Assembly (NCBI GenBank): GCA_046261875.1
Contig: JBHENW010000041.1
Coordinates: 1 to 40,676 of the forward strand
Source: JBHENW01 sp046261875
GTDB taxonomy: Bacteria; Acidobacteriota; Thermoanaerobaculia; UBA5066; Gp7-AA6
Length of the DNA stretch: 40,676 nt
Direction: 5' to 3'
Below the pieces are notes generated by a model that worked only from the letters and a program-made list of their open reading frames with translations, was not told the origin of the DNA and searched no databases. Made by a program: the position numbers and the translations under genes. Every line of letters begins with the position of its first letter. Position 1 is the stretch's first letter. Shown piece after piece: positions 25,879 through 33,664 of the stretch.

Positions 25879-27002
25879 CGCTCCCCCAAAACGCGGATCA
25901 GCGCCGCCGCGACCCGCTCGACCTCGTCGTCGCGGATCTCCGCGAAAATGGGGAGCGCGAGGACTTCCCGCGCGGCTCTCTCCGATTCCGGAAAAGCGCC
26001 CTCGGCCAGGCCCAGGTCTCGAAAGCACTCCTGGCGGTGCAAGGGGATCGGATAGAACACCGACGTCGCGATCCCCTCCTCGGCGAGCCGCGCGCGCACC
26101 CGGTCCCGGCCGGGAACCCGCACGACGTACTGGTGGTACACGTGCCGCCGGCCGGGCGCCTCCGCGGGAAGCGTGAGGAGTCCTTCCCGCTCGGCATCCC
26201 CGAGGAGCCCGTCGTAGAGCCGCGCGACCTCGCGGCGGCGCTCGGTCCAACCGGCCAGCCGCGGGAGCTTGGCGTGGAGGACCGCGGCCTGGAGCGCGTC
26301 GATCCGGAAGTTCCCCCCGACGAGCTCGTGGTGGTATTGCCGCATCCCGCCGTGGATCCGCAGCGCCCGGATCTTGCGGGCCAGCGTGTCGTCGCCCGTC
26401 GTGACGGCGCCGGCATCGCCCGCCGCGGCCAGGTTCTTGGTCGGGTAGAAGGAAAAGGCGGCGAGCGTCCCGAGACCGCCGGCGGGCCGCGCGCGGTAGG
26501 TCGCGCCGACCGCCTGGCAGGCGTCTTCGAGCACCGGGATGCCGCGGCCGGCGGCGGTGGCCAGGATCGGGTCCATGTCCGCCGTCTGGCCGTAGAGGTG
26601 CACCGGCTGGATCGCGCGCGTGCGCGGCGTGACCGCCTCCTCCAGCTTCGCCGGGTCCATGTTGAAGGTGGACGGCTCGATGTCCACGAAGACCGGCCGC
26701 GCGTTCAAGCGCGCCACCTCGCCGGCCGACGCGAAGAAGGTGAACGGCGTCGTGATGACCTCGTCCCCCGGACGAAGGTCCAGCGCCATCAGCGACACGA
26801 GCAGGGCATCCGTTCCGGAGGAGACGCCGATCGCGTGGCGGACGCCGAGGGCCGCGGCGAAGGCTCTCTCGAAGTCCTCCACGGCCGGCCCCATGACGAA
26901 CCGCCCCGTCTCGAAGACTGCGGAGACCGCGCGGGCGATATCCGACTGGAGCGCCGCGTCGTAGCGGGTCAGGTCGAGGGGAGGGACCGGCTGCTGCGCC
27001 AC
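25866..27002 (-). CDS. DegT/DnrJ/EryC1/StrS sugar aminotransferase
   Basis: The 378-residue PLP enzyme of fold type I transfers an amino group to a nucleotide-linked keto-sugar. Seen are GVSSGTDALLVSLMAL, EVITTPFTFFASAGEV, VLEDACQAVGA (Asp160) and the Schiff-base lysine Lys189 in SFYPTKNLAAAGDAGAV, followed by RIHGG and the C-terminal YYVVR-like strand. It likely makes an amino sugar for the surface polysaccharide, although it is about 4 kb from that cluster and follows rsmB on the same strand by 29 bp. The start is GTG with GCAGGA upstream and TAGAAT 9 nt before it. Confidence 0.92.
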   Translation of the reverse strand: MAQQPVPPLDLTRYDAALQSDIARAVSAVFETGRFVMGPAVEDFERAFAAALGVRHAIGVSSGTDALLVSLMALDLRPGDEVITTPFTFFASAGEVARLNARPVFVDIEPSTFNMDPAKLEEAVTPRTRAIQPVHLYGQTADMDPILATAAGRGIPVLEDACQAVGATYRARPAGGLGTLAAFSFYPTKNLAAAGDAGAVTTGDDTLARKIRALRIHGGMRQYHHELVGGNFRIDALQAAVLHAKLPRLAGWTERRREVARLYDGLLGDAEREGLLTLPAEAPGRRHVYHQYVVRVPGRDRVRARLAEEGIATSVFYPIPLHRQECFRDLGLAEGAFPESERAAREVLALPIFAEIRDDEVERVAAALIRVLGERYSK

Positions 27003-27011
27003 GTCCTGCGG

Positions 27012-27017
27012 ATTCTA
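27012..27017 (-). promoter_or_regulatory. -10-like TAGAAT before the aminotransferase gene
   Basis: On the minus strand TAGAAT ends 9 nt before the GTG at 27002, in the 29-bp gap after rsmB. It may give the aminotransferase its own transcript in addition to read-through from the ftsK-fmt-rsmB operon. Confidence 0.35.
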
Positions 27018-27031
27018 GGTGAGACGCCCGT

Positions 27032-28354
27032 TCAGCTCCGTCGCCGCAGCAGATGCGCGGTGAACCCGTCCCTGTCCGGCCCCGGGAACATCCGGAACAC
27101 GTCGTCCCGGACGAAAGCGCGCAGCCCCTCTGGAGCATCGATCTTCGCTCGATCCAGGCCGAGGTTCCGGCCGAGCACGCGCTCGATGACGCGTTCGTTC
27201 TCCTCGTGCTCGAGGCTGCAGGTCGAATAGAGCAGGTAGCCGCCCGGGGCGAGCAGGCGGGCCGCGGCTTCGACTCCCTGCTCCTGCATCTGCGAAAGCC
27301 GCTCGATCGCCTCCGGCGTGACCCGATATCGGATCTCGGGGTTCTTCCGCAGGGTTCCGGTCCCGCTGCACGGCGCATCGAGCAGGACACGATCGAAACT
27401 GGCCGCCGGCAGCGGCGGGGCGAGAAAGTCGCCGGCGGCCGGCCACGCCCCCTCGACTCCGAGCCGCCGCGCGTTCTCGACGAGCATTCGGAGACGCGAG
27501 GCCGAGCGGTCGAGCGACACGACGCGGCGGGCACGTCCCGCAAAGAGCGCGGCAAAGGTCTTGCCCCCGGGCGCCGCTGCGAGGTCCACGAGGCGCTCCC
27601 CCTCGGGCAACAGGAGCGAGAGCGCCTGCGACCCGACGTCCTGGACGCTGAAGTGACCGGCTGCGAAGAGCGGCGAGCGGATCGGGTTGCCCGACTCGAC
27701 GGTCAGCGCGTTCGGGGCGACGGACGACGGGACCGTGTGAACGCCTTCCGCCTCGAACGCCGCGGCGAGCTCTTCGCGCGTCGTCTTGCTCGGGTTGGCC
27801 ATGAGGTCGAGCCCGGACGCGGCGTTGTCGGCCTCCAGGATTTCGCGCGTGGCGGTCTGCCCGAAAAGCTCGAGCCACCGGCGGACGAGGAACTCGGGAT
27901 GGGACGTTTCGCGGGCGAGGCCTTCCGGCGACGACGGGAGGGCTCCGGGAGGTTGCGTCCGACGCTGCAGGGAGCGGAGGAGCGCATTGACGAGCCTGGC
28001 CGCCCCTTCGCCAGCGGCCCGGCGCGCCTGCCACACGGCCTGATCCACCGCGGCGTACGCGGGAACACGGTCGAGATTCCGGATCTGATAGAGGCCGACT
28101 TCCAGGATCTGGAGGACACGGGGGGAGAGGCGCTCCAGCGGCAGCCGAGACACGGATGCGATCTCCGCGTCGAGCCGGGCCTTGTTGCGGAGCACCCCGA
28201 GCACGAGCTCACGCATCAGACCCTGATCCTCGGGCGAGAGATCGTGCCCGCGCGCCACGAGAAGAGGAGCCGCCCGCGCTCCGTGCCGGAGCACGTCCCA
28301 GAGGACTTCGATCGCGCGGGCGCGCGCCGGGGAGACGGAGGGCGAGCCGGTCAC
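27032..28354 (-). CDS. rsmB: 16S rRNA (cytosine-967 C5) methyltransferase RsmB
   Basis: The 440-residue protein has an N-terminal NusB-like helical domain (RARAIEVLWDVLR ... YQIRNLDRVPAYAAVDQAVW ... VNALLRSL). The SAM-dependent methyltransferase domain follows, with VQDVGSQ, DLAAAPGGKT, LDAPCSGTGTLRKNPEIRY (catalytic Cys of the PC motif) and YSTCSLEHEENE (second catalytic Cys). It methylates C967 of 16S rRNA using S-adenosylmethionine. The GTG start overlaps the fmt stop (GTGA), the usual fmt-rsmB order in bacteria. Confidence 0.95.
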   Translation of the reverse strand: MTGSPSVSPARARAIEVLWDVLRHGARAAPLLVARGHDLSPEDQGLMRELVLGVLRNKARLDAEIASVSRLPLERLSPRVLQILEVGLYQIRNLDRVPAYAAVDQAVWQARRAAGEGAARLVNALLRSLQRRTQPPGALPSSPEGLARETSHPEFLVRRWLELFGQTATREILEADNAASGLDLMANPSKTTREELAAAFEAEGVHTVPSSVAPNALTVESGNPIRSPLFAAGHFSVQDVGSQALSLLLPEGERLVDLAAAPGGKTFAALFAGRARRVVSLDRSASRLRMLVENARRLGVEGAWPAAGDFLAPPLPAASFDRVLLDAPCSGTGTLRKNPEIRYRVTPEAIERLSQMQEQGVEAAARLLAPGGYLLYSTCSLEHEENERVIERVLGRNLGLDRAKIDAPEGLRAFVRDDVFRMFPGPDRDGFTAHLLRRRS

Positions 28355-29298
28355 TCGGAGGCCGCCGGGGACTGCCGTACGCCGAGCCGCGACCCCGGCG
28401 GAAGCGCGCGAGCCAGCTCGAGGCCCGTGACGGGAGGTCGCCCTTCCCGCTGCGCCCGGAGGATCTCGAGCGAGGTGCCGCGGCCCGCCCCGACGAGCGC
28501 CTGCCCTCCCGCGATCCGCAGCTCGCCCGGCTCCGCGGCGAGAGGCGGACCGAGACGCGCCTCGAGGATCTTCACCCGAATGCCGTTGGAAAAAGAGAAA
28601 AGCCCCGGCCATGGTGTGTAGGCGCGCAGCCGCCGCTCCAGCTCCCCGGCGGGAAGGTCCCAGTCGGCTTCACCGTCTTCGCGCTTCAGCGGGCGGGTGA
28701 AGGTGACGTCTCCCGCCTGAGGGGTCGGACGGAGCGTCCCGCGATCCAGGCCCCGGAGAGTTTCCACCAGAAGCGAAGCGCCTTCGACCGCGAGACGGCG
28801 GCCGAGCGTCTCCGCATTCTCGGCGGCCCCGATCGCAACGCGCCGGCGCAGATACACGGGTCCACTGTCGAGCTCCGGTTCGACGCGCATCGTGACGACC
28901 CCCGTCTCGGAATCCCCCGCGAGGATGGCCGCCGACACCGGAGAGGCCCCCCGCCAGCGTGGAAGCAGCGAGCCATGCACGTTGACGAAACCGCGCCGCG
29001 GGATGTCGAGCAGCTCCCGCGGGAGGAGCCGGCCGTAAGCGACGACGATTCCGACGTCCGGCCCGATCCGGGCGATCTCGTCGAGCAGTTCCCGGTTACC
29101 CCGGAGTCGATCCGGCCGGGCGACGGGAAGACCGCGTGAGGCCGCCGCCGCCGCGACAGGCGAGGGGACCGGAGTGGCGTGCCTTCCGACCGGTCGGTCC
29201 GGCCGGGTCACGACGAGCGCCACGGACTCTCCCGCCTCGAGGAGGGCCTCGAGCGACGGGACGGCGAACGCGGGTGTCCCGAAGAAGACGACGCGCAA
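28351..29298 (-). CDS. fmt: Methionyl-tRNA formyltransferase
   Basis: The 315-residue enzyme formylates initiator Met-tRNA with 10-formyl-THF. Visible are MRVVFFGTPAFAVPSLEALL, the catalytic NVHGSLLPRWRGASP (Asn, His) and ELDSGPVYL (Asp), and a C-terminal OB-like tRNA-binding domain (RPLKREDGEADWDLPAGELERRLRAYTPWPG in outline). The start is TTG with GGGAG upstream. The peptide deformylase gene, often adjacent, is not here; fmt is followed by rsmB with a 4-bp overlap. Confidence 0.96.
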   Translation of the reverse strand: MRVVFFGTPAFAVPSLEALLEAGESVALVVTRPDRPVGRHATPVPSPVAAAAASRGLPVARPDRLRGNRELLDEIARIGPDVGIVVAYGRLLPRELLDIPRRGFVNVHGSLLPRWRGASPVSAAILAGDSETGVVTMRVEPELDSGPVYLRRRVAIGAAENAETLGRRLAVEGASLLVETLRGLDRGTLRPTPQAGDVTFTRPLKREDGEADWDLPAGELERRLRAYTPWPGLFSFSNGIRVKILEARLGPPLAAEPGELRIAGGQALVGAGRGTSLEILRAQREGRPPVTGLELARALPPGSRLGVRQSPAASE

Positions 29299-29348
29299 TC
29301 TGCTCCCCCGCGGGTGCGCTCCGCGCCCCCTCCCGCTTGCCCGGAAAT

Positions 29349-29768
29349 CTACAGGAGCGACTCGTCGGTGGAGCGCTCCCGCCCCCGCGGCTGGAGATCC
29401 ACGTCCGGAAGGAGCGAATCGGAGCGAGCCGGGCTCGAGGGAGCTTCCCGCGACCCCTCGCCGTGCCGCAGCCTCCAGAGCTTCACGGCCGAAAGGGTCC
29501 CCAGGGCGGCGAAGAAGGTCAGCGCGAGGGCGTTGACGACCCCGAAGATCGCCCAGACCCGTGGCCAGCCCTTCTCGTAGCCGTAGACGAGAGTCGGCAG
29601 AAAGACGAGGAACGCGTAGAGCGCGACCATGATCGTCCGGCGATGCTCCTGTTCCTTGGTGGCGGGCGGATCCAGGAACCCCAGGCCCCGCGCGAGGCGG
29701 TAGATGAGGTAGGTGATCGCGGGGGTCGCGATCAGCACCAGCACGAGGAGCCGCATGGGCCGGCTCAT
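29349..29768 (-). CDS. Small membrane protein of unknown function
   Basis: The 139-residue protein has about three hydrophobic segments (LLVLVLIATPAITYLIYRL, TIMVALYAFLVFLPTLVYGY, WAIFGVVNALALTFFAALGTL). A polar, serine- and arginine-rich C-terminal tail of about 40 residues follows, likely cytoplasmic. The ATG overlaps the ftsK stop (ATGA), so it is made together with the translocase, and fmt follows after 50 bp. I do not recognise a family. Confidence 0.75.
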   Translation of the reverse strand: MSRPMRLLVLVLIATPAITYLIYRLARGLGFLDPPATKEQEHRRTIMVALYAFLVFLPTLVYGYEKGWPRVWAIFGVVNALALTFFAALGTLSAVKLWRLRHGEGSREAPSSPARSDSLLPDVDLQPRGRERSTDESLL

Positions 29769-32101
29769 CGGGGCTGGCGATCCACCTCTGCGAAGTAGTC
29801 CTCTGCGACCAGCACCTCGCGGGGCTTGGAGCCCTTCTGGGGCCCGAGCATCCCGTCGCGGTCCATCATGTCGATGAGCTTGCCGGCGCGGGAAAACCCG
29901 ACCCCCATCCGCCGCTGGAGCGCGGAGATGGAGACGGTGCGCTCCTTGACGGCCAGGCGGACGGCTTCGTCGTACAGCGGGTCGGTCTCGTCCGCGGCGT
30001 CGTTGCGCTTCGCGGTCTCTTCCCGATCCTTCGTGATCCGCTCGTCGTATTGCGGCTTCCCCTGCTTGCGCAGGTTCTTGACGAGGCGCGCGGTCTCCTG
30101 CACCGAGACGTAGGCGCTGTGGACGCGGCGGAGGCGCGAGGTCCCCGGGGCCAGGTACAGCATGTCGCCGCGCCCGAGCAGGCGCTCCGCGCCGTTGCCG
30201 TCGAGGATGACGCGCGAATCGGTCTTGGAGGACACCTTGAAGGCGATGCGCGCCGGGAGGTTCGCCTTGATCACGCCGGTCAGCACGTCTACGGAGGGGC
30301 GCTGCGTGGCGACCACGAGGTGGATCCCGACGGCCCGGGCCTTCTGGGCGAGCCGCACGACCGACTCTTCGACCTCCTTGGGGGCCGTCATCATCAGGTC
30401 GGCGAGCTCGTCGATCACGACGACGATCAGGTTCATCGGCTCGAGCTTCACGTCCGGGTCCTCGGGGTGCTGCGCCCGGTAGCGGGCGATGGACTCGGGA
30501 TCGCGGATCGCGGCGTTGTACTGCTCCGCATTGCGGACCTGGCCGACCTCCGAGAGCGTCTGGAAGCGCTCGTCCATCACTCCGACGGCCCACTTCAGCG
30601 CGTTGGATGCCTTCTTCGGGTCCGTGATGATCTTCGTTGCGAGGTGCGGCAGGTCCTCGTAGATCTCCAGCTCGACCATCTTCGGGTCGATGAGGATGAG
30701 CTTCACTTCCTCGGGACGCGCCTTGTAGAGGATCGAAGTGATCAGAGCGTTGATCGCCACGCTCTTGCCGGAGCCCGTGGTCCCGGCGATGAGCAGGTGG
30801 GGCATGCCCCGCAGGTCGTCCACGACCGGCTCCCCGTGGATGTCCTTTCCCAGCGCGAGGGTCAGGAGGGACGGCGAGCGCTGGAACCTCTCCGACTCGA
30901 TGACGTCGCGCAGCGCGATGATCTCCCCGCCTCCGGGGTTGGGCACCTCGATGCCGACGCTCGCCCGCCCCGGGATGCGCTCGATCCGGATGGACTCGGC
31001 GGAGAGCGCCAGCGCGAGATCCTCGGAGAGGCCCATGACCTGGTTGACCTTGATCCCCGCCGCCGGCCGGAACTCGTAGGTCGTCACGACCGGACCGGGG
31101 TGGTACTCCGCCACCTCCCCTTCCACTCCGAACTCCGCGCACTTCTCGGTGATCTGACGCCCGGTCTCGGCGAGCTGCCGGCGGTCCACGGTTCCGGTCT
31201 CCTGCCGCTTCTCGAGCCAGTCGGGCTGCGGATAGCTGTACCCCTCCACCTGGAGGGGCAGCTTCTGCTGCGGCTCGGGCTTCGGCCGCCGGGGGGGCGC
31301 CACCGGCGCCTCCCGGCGGGAGGGCGCGCTCGTCTTCGTGATCGAGAACCGTCCCGGCCCCGGGACCTCCCGCAGGACGGGAGCAGGCGCCGGCGAATCG
31401 TCCTCGCGCGCGAAGGGGACCTCGGCCAGGCTGATCTCCCGGCGGGATTTCTCGACGTGCTTGGCTACGACGGTCTTCCTCAGGCGCTCCTTGAGGCGCC
31501 GGTCGCGCTCGCGCGCCCAGCCGAGGGTGAACCGCCCGAAGAGCGCGGCGAGGCGGATGCGCAGGCCGAGGAAGACTTCGCCGAGTGAGACCTGCGTGGC
31601 CAGGGGGACGGCGAGGAGCAGGAGGGTGGCGGTCAGCAGGATGGCTCCCGTGGAACCCAGCCGGGACCGGGCGGCCTCGCCGACCGCGTGCCCCACGACG
31701 CCTCCCATGTCCATCTCTTCGCCGAACAAGACGCGCCGTCCGAGGAGAAGGGAGAGCAGGGCGGGCGCCGCGATCAGCAGCAGGCCAAAGCCGGCCGCCT
31801 TGGAGCCCGGATGGGGCAGCGGCCGCTGCCAGAACCTCCTCCATCCCCAGTAGAGGAGCAGGATCGGGATCGTGAGGGCCGCGATGCCCAGCAGGGCGTA
31901 GAAGCCGGTCGAGAGGGACGCGCCGAAACCGCCGATCCAGTTGTTGGGTTGCGCGACCTCGCCCGTCGTCAGCGAAAAGAGGTTGGGATCGTGCGGGTCA
32001 TGCGACAGGAGGGCGAGCGCCGAAAGGACCCCTCCGAGGATCAGAAGGATCCCGAACGCTTCTCCAGCTACCCGGCCGCGCCAGAAAGACCCTTCGTTCA
32101 A
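29765..32101 (-). CDS. ftsK: DNA translocase FtsK/SpoIIIE
   Basis: The 778-residue protein has four membrane segments in the first 170 residues, a short basic and proline-rich linker (about 190-285), then the alpha-beta motor: Walker A at 440-447 (GTTGSGKS), DPKMVELEIYEDLPHL, and Walker B VVVIDELADLMM. A C-terminal winged-helix gamma domain (ISALQRRMGVGFSRAGKLID) is present. It pumps chromosome ends through the septum and activates XerCD at dif. The linker is short compared with E. coli FtsK but normal for many phyla. The start is TTG with GATAAT 9 nt upstream. It heads the operon ftsK, membrane protein, fmt, rsmB. Confidence 0.96.
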   Translation of the reverse strand: MNEGSFWRGRVAGEAFGILLILGGVLSALALLSHDPHDPNLFSLTTGEVAQPNNWIGGFGASLSTGFYALLGIAALTIPILLLYWGWRRFWQRPLPHPGSKAAGFGLLLIAAPALLSLLLGRRVLFGEEMDMGGVVGHAVGEAARSRLGSTGAILLTATLLLLAVPLATQVSLGEVFLGLRIRLAALFGRFTLGWARERDRRLKERLRKTVVAKHVEKSRREISLAEVPFAREDDSPAPAPVLREVPGPGRFSITKTSAPSRREAPVAPPRRPKPEPQQKLPLQVEGYSYPQPDWLEKRQETGTVDRRQLAETGRQITEKCAEFGVEGEVAEYHPGPVVTTYEFRPAAGIKVNQVMGLSEDLALALSAESIRIERIPGRASVGIEVPNPGGGEIIALRDVIESERFQRSPSLLTLALGKDIHGEPVVDDLRGMPHLLIAGTTGSGKSVAINALITSILYKARPEEVKLILIDPKMVELEIYEDLPHLATKIITDPKKASNALKWAVGVMDERFQTLSEVGQVRNAEQYNAAIRDPESIARYRAQHPEDPDVKLEPMNLIVVVIDELADLMMTAPKEVEESVVRLAQKARAVGIHLVVATQRPSVDVLTGVIKANLPARIAFKVSSKTDSRVILDGNGAERLLGRGDMLYLAPGTSRLRRVHSAYVSVQETARLVKNLRKQGKPQYDERITKDREETAKRNDAADETDPLYDEAVRLAVKERTVSISALQRRMGVGFSRAGKLIDMMDRDGMLGPQKGSKPREVLVAEDYFAEVDRQPR

Positions 32102-32110
32102 CTCCCGACC

Positions 32111-32116
32111 ATTATC
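32111..32116 (-). promoter_or_regulatory. -10-like GATAAT before ftsK
   Basis: On the minus strand GATAAT ends 9 nt before the TTG start at 32101. GGGAG immediately abuts the start codon, too close for normal Shine-Dalgarno pairing, so initiation is probably leaderless. Confidence 0.4.
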
Positions 32117-32181
32117 GGACGGAATCGCGCGGCGGAATAGACGAATACGCGGATCGCCTCCGCCGACGTCGGCGATGCCTT

Positions 32182-32187
32182 TAGACT
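32182..32187 (+). promoter_or_regulatory. -10-like TAGACT before the arsenate reductase gene
   Basis: TAGACT ends 9 nt before the ATG at 32197, and no Shine-Dalgarno sequence lies between them. A -35 box is not evident. Confidence 0.35.
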
Positions 32188-32196
32188 CGGACGCGC

Positions 32197-32739
32197 ATGA
32201 ACGGCCCGACGACCGATCCCGCCCCGGCGAAGAAGAAGGTGCTTTTTCTCTGCACCGGCAACGCGGCGCGGAGCCAGATGGCGGAAGCGATCGCGCGCTC
32301 GGAGCATGGAGACACGATCGATCCGGTCTCCGCGGGGTCCCGGCCGACGGGCTGGGTGCATCCCCTGGCGATCAAGGCCATGGAGGATCTCGGTGTCTCG
32401 ATGGACGGCGCCCGGTCCAAATCGGCCGAGGAGTTTCTCGAGACCCCGTTCGACGTCGTCGTGACGGTCTGCGACTCGGCGGCGCAGGACTGCCCGGTGT
32501 GGCCGAACGCGCGCCGCCTCCTCCACTGGTCCATCGAGGACCCCTCCTACGGCCCGGATGACCCGTCCACGCGGTACGGGCGCTTTCTCGAGACCCGCGA
32601 CGACCTGCGCAAACGGATCGCCGAGCTCGCCGCCTCCCTCGACTCCTCTCCCCGAAAGCGGGCCGGCGCTACTTCGCGTCGTCGTAAGCGGCTTCGAGGA
32701 CGAGGTGGAAACGGTCGGCGTAGCCGCGATAGCTCTTGA
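32197..32739 (+). CDS. arsC: Thioredoxin-coupled arsenate reductase (low-MW phosphatase fold)
   Basis: The 180-residue protein is predicted to reduce arsenate to arsenite. The P-loop CTGNAAR (Cys19-Arg25) is followed by the redox pair Cys92 and Cys99 in VCDSAAQDCPVWP and by HWSIEDPS, the layout of S. aureus-type ArsC (Cys10, Cys82, Cys89). The P-loop has Ala-Ala where ArsC often has Ser-Cys, so a related protein phosphatase is not excluded. The catalytic core ends at about residue 147. The last 33 residues are a basic Arg/Ser/Gly-rich tail whose DNA overlaps the 3' end of the convergent hydrolase gene by 71 bp. No ars operon genes are adjacent. Confidence 0.82.
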   Translation: MNGPTTDPAPAKKKVLFLCTGNAARSQMAEAIARSEHGDTIDPVSAGSRPTGWVHPLAIKAMEDLGVSMDGARSKSAEEFLETPFDVVVTVCDSAAQDCPVWPNARRLLHWSIEDPSYGPDDPSTRYGRFLETRDDLRKRIAELAASLDSSPRKRAGATSRRRKRLRGRGGNGRRSRDSS

Positions 32740-33640
32740 ATCGCCCGAAGTCCGCCTCCTCGACGAACTGCTGCCTGGACCTCCCCGCGGCCTTCGCCTT
32801 GCGCGCGGCTTCGAGAACGTCCCCGAGCTCCTGCCGGAAGCCCTTGAGGCCTGCCAGATCGGTCACCTCGCTGTGCCCGGGGATGATCGTCACGTTGGCC
32901 GGAACGCGCGCCGCGATCCGGTCGATCATCGCGAGATATCCCAGGACCGAGCCGCCGGCACCGACGTCGATGTACGGCACGACCTTGTGGAAGAAGTTGT
33001 CCCCCATGTGGAGGACGTTAGCTTTCTCGAAATACACGACGCTGTCGCCGTCGGTGTGCGCCGGCGGCGTGTGCCAGACCTGGATCGTCTCGCCTCCGAG
33101 ATGCACGCGCAGCTCGGAGTCGTATGTCAGGAGGGGCGCCGGGATCTCTTCCACCTTGACGTTGCGGGCCCAGGCGAGCTCCTCTTCGAGCCGCTTGACC
33201 ATGGCCGCGTTGCCTTCCTTCTTCGCCTTCTCGAGATACGCCGGGACCTCGCTGAGGATCTCCTGAGGGGAGACGAGCATCCGCCTGCGGACGTTGTCGT
33301 GCGCGATGATGACGGCGAATCGCCGGAAGATCTCGTTGCCGCCGACGTGGTCGCCGTGGTGGTGCGTGTTGAGGAGGTGCTTGATCGGCCGGTCGGTGAC
33401 CTTCTGGATCTCGGCGACGATTCCAGGCGCGACGTCCTTGAACTGGGAGTCCACGACGAGAACGGCGTCGAAGCCCACGGAGAACCCGACGTTGCCGCCG
33501 CGGCCGTAGAGGGCATGGACGTTTCCGGCGAGCGCCTGCCGTCGGAAGACCTGCTCGGGCGGCCGGGCATGGTGCTCCTGGGCGAAGACCGCCGGCGCGG
33601 CGAGCAGACAGAGAGCGGCGACCCGGGCGGGAAACTGCAT
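32669..33640 (-). CDS. Exported metallo-beta-lactamase-fold hydrolase
   Basis: The 323-residue protein has a signal peptide with probable cleavage after residue 20 (AVFA|QEHH). The zinc motif HxHxDH is at His93-His98 (THHHGDHVGG), with further metal ligands in PAHTDGDS, HMGDNFF and IPGHSEV. The fold is clear; the substrate is not, and beta-lactamase activity should not be assumed. The ATG has a strong AGGAGGAG 5 nt upstream. It follows the YfhO-like gene by 24 bp on the same strand. Its 3' end overlaps the arsC tail. Confidence 0.88.
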   Translation of the reverse strand: MQFPARVAALCLLAAPAVFAQEHHARPPEQVFRRQALAGNVHALYGRGGNVGFSVGFDAVLVVDSQFKDVAPGIVAEIQKVTDRPIKHLLNTHHHGDHVGGNEIFRRFAVIIAHDNVRRRMLVSPQEILSEVPAYLEKAKKEGNAAMVKRLEEELAWARNVKVEEIPAPLLTYDSELRVHLGGETIQVWHTPPAHTDGDSVVYFEKANVLHMGDNFFHKVVPYIDVGAGGSVLGYLAMIDRIAARVPANVTIIPGHSEVTDLAGLKGFRQELGDVLEAARKAKAAGRSRQQFVEEADFGRFKSYRGYADRFHLVLEAAYDDAK

Positions 33641-33664
33641 GAACGCCTCCTCCTGGGTCCGCTT

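Noticed and set aside
23835..27230. A 1131-codon plus-strand frame across the matrixin and aminotransferase genes
   Set aside because: It is a frame shadow of two well supported genes on opposite strands, and no motif crosses the junction.
29309..29325. CGCGG-N7-CCGCG inverted repeat between the small membrane gene and fmt
   Set aside because: Only a 5-bp stem with no T-run; it is expected by chance in DNA of this composition and lies inside a probable operon.
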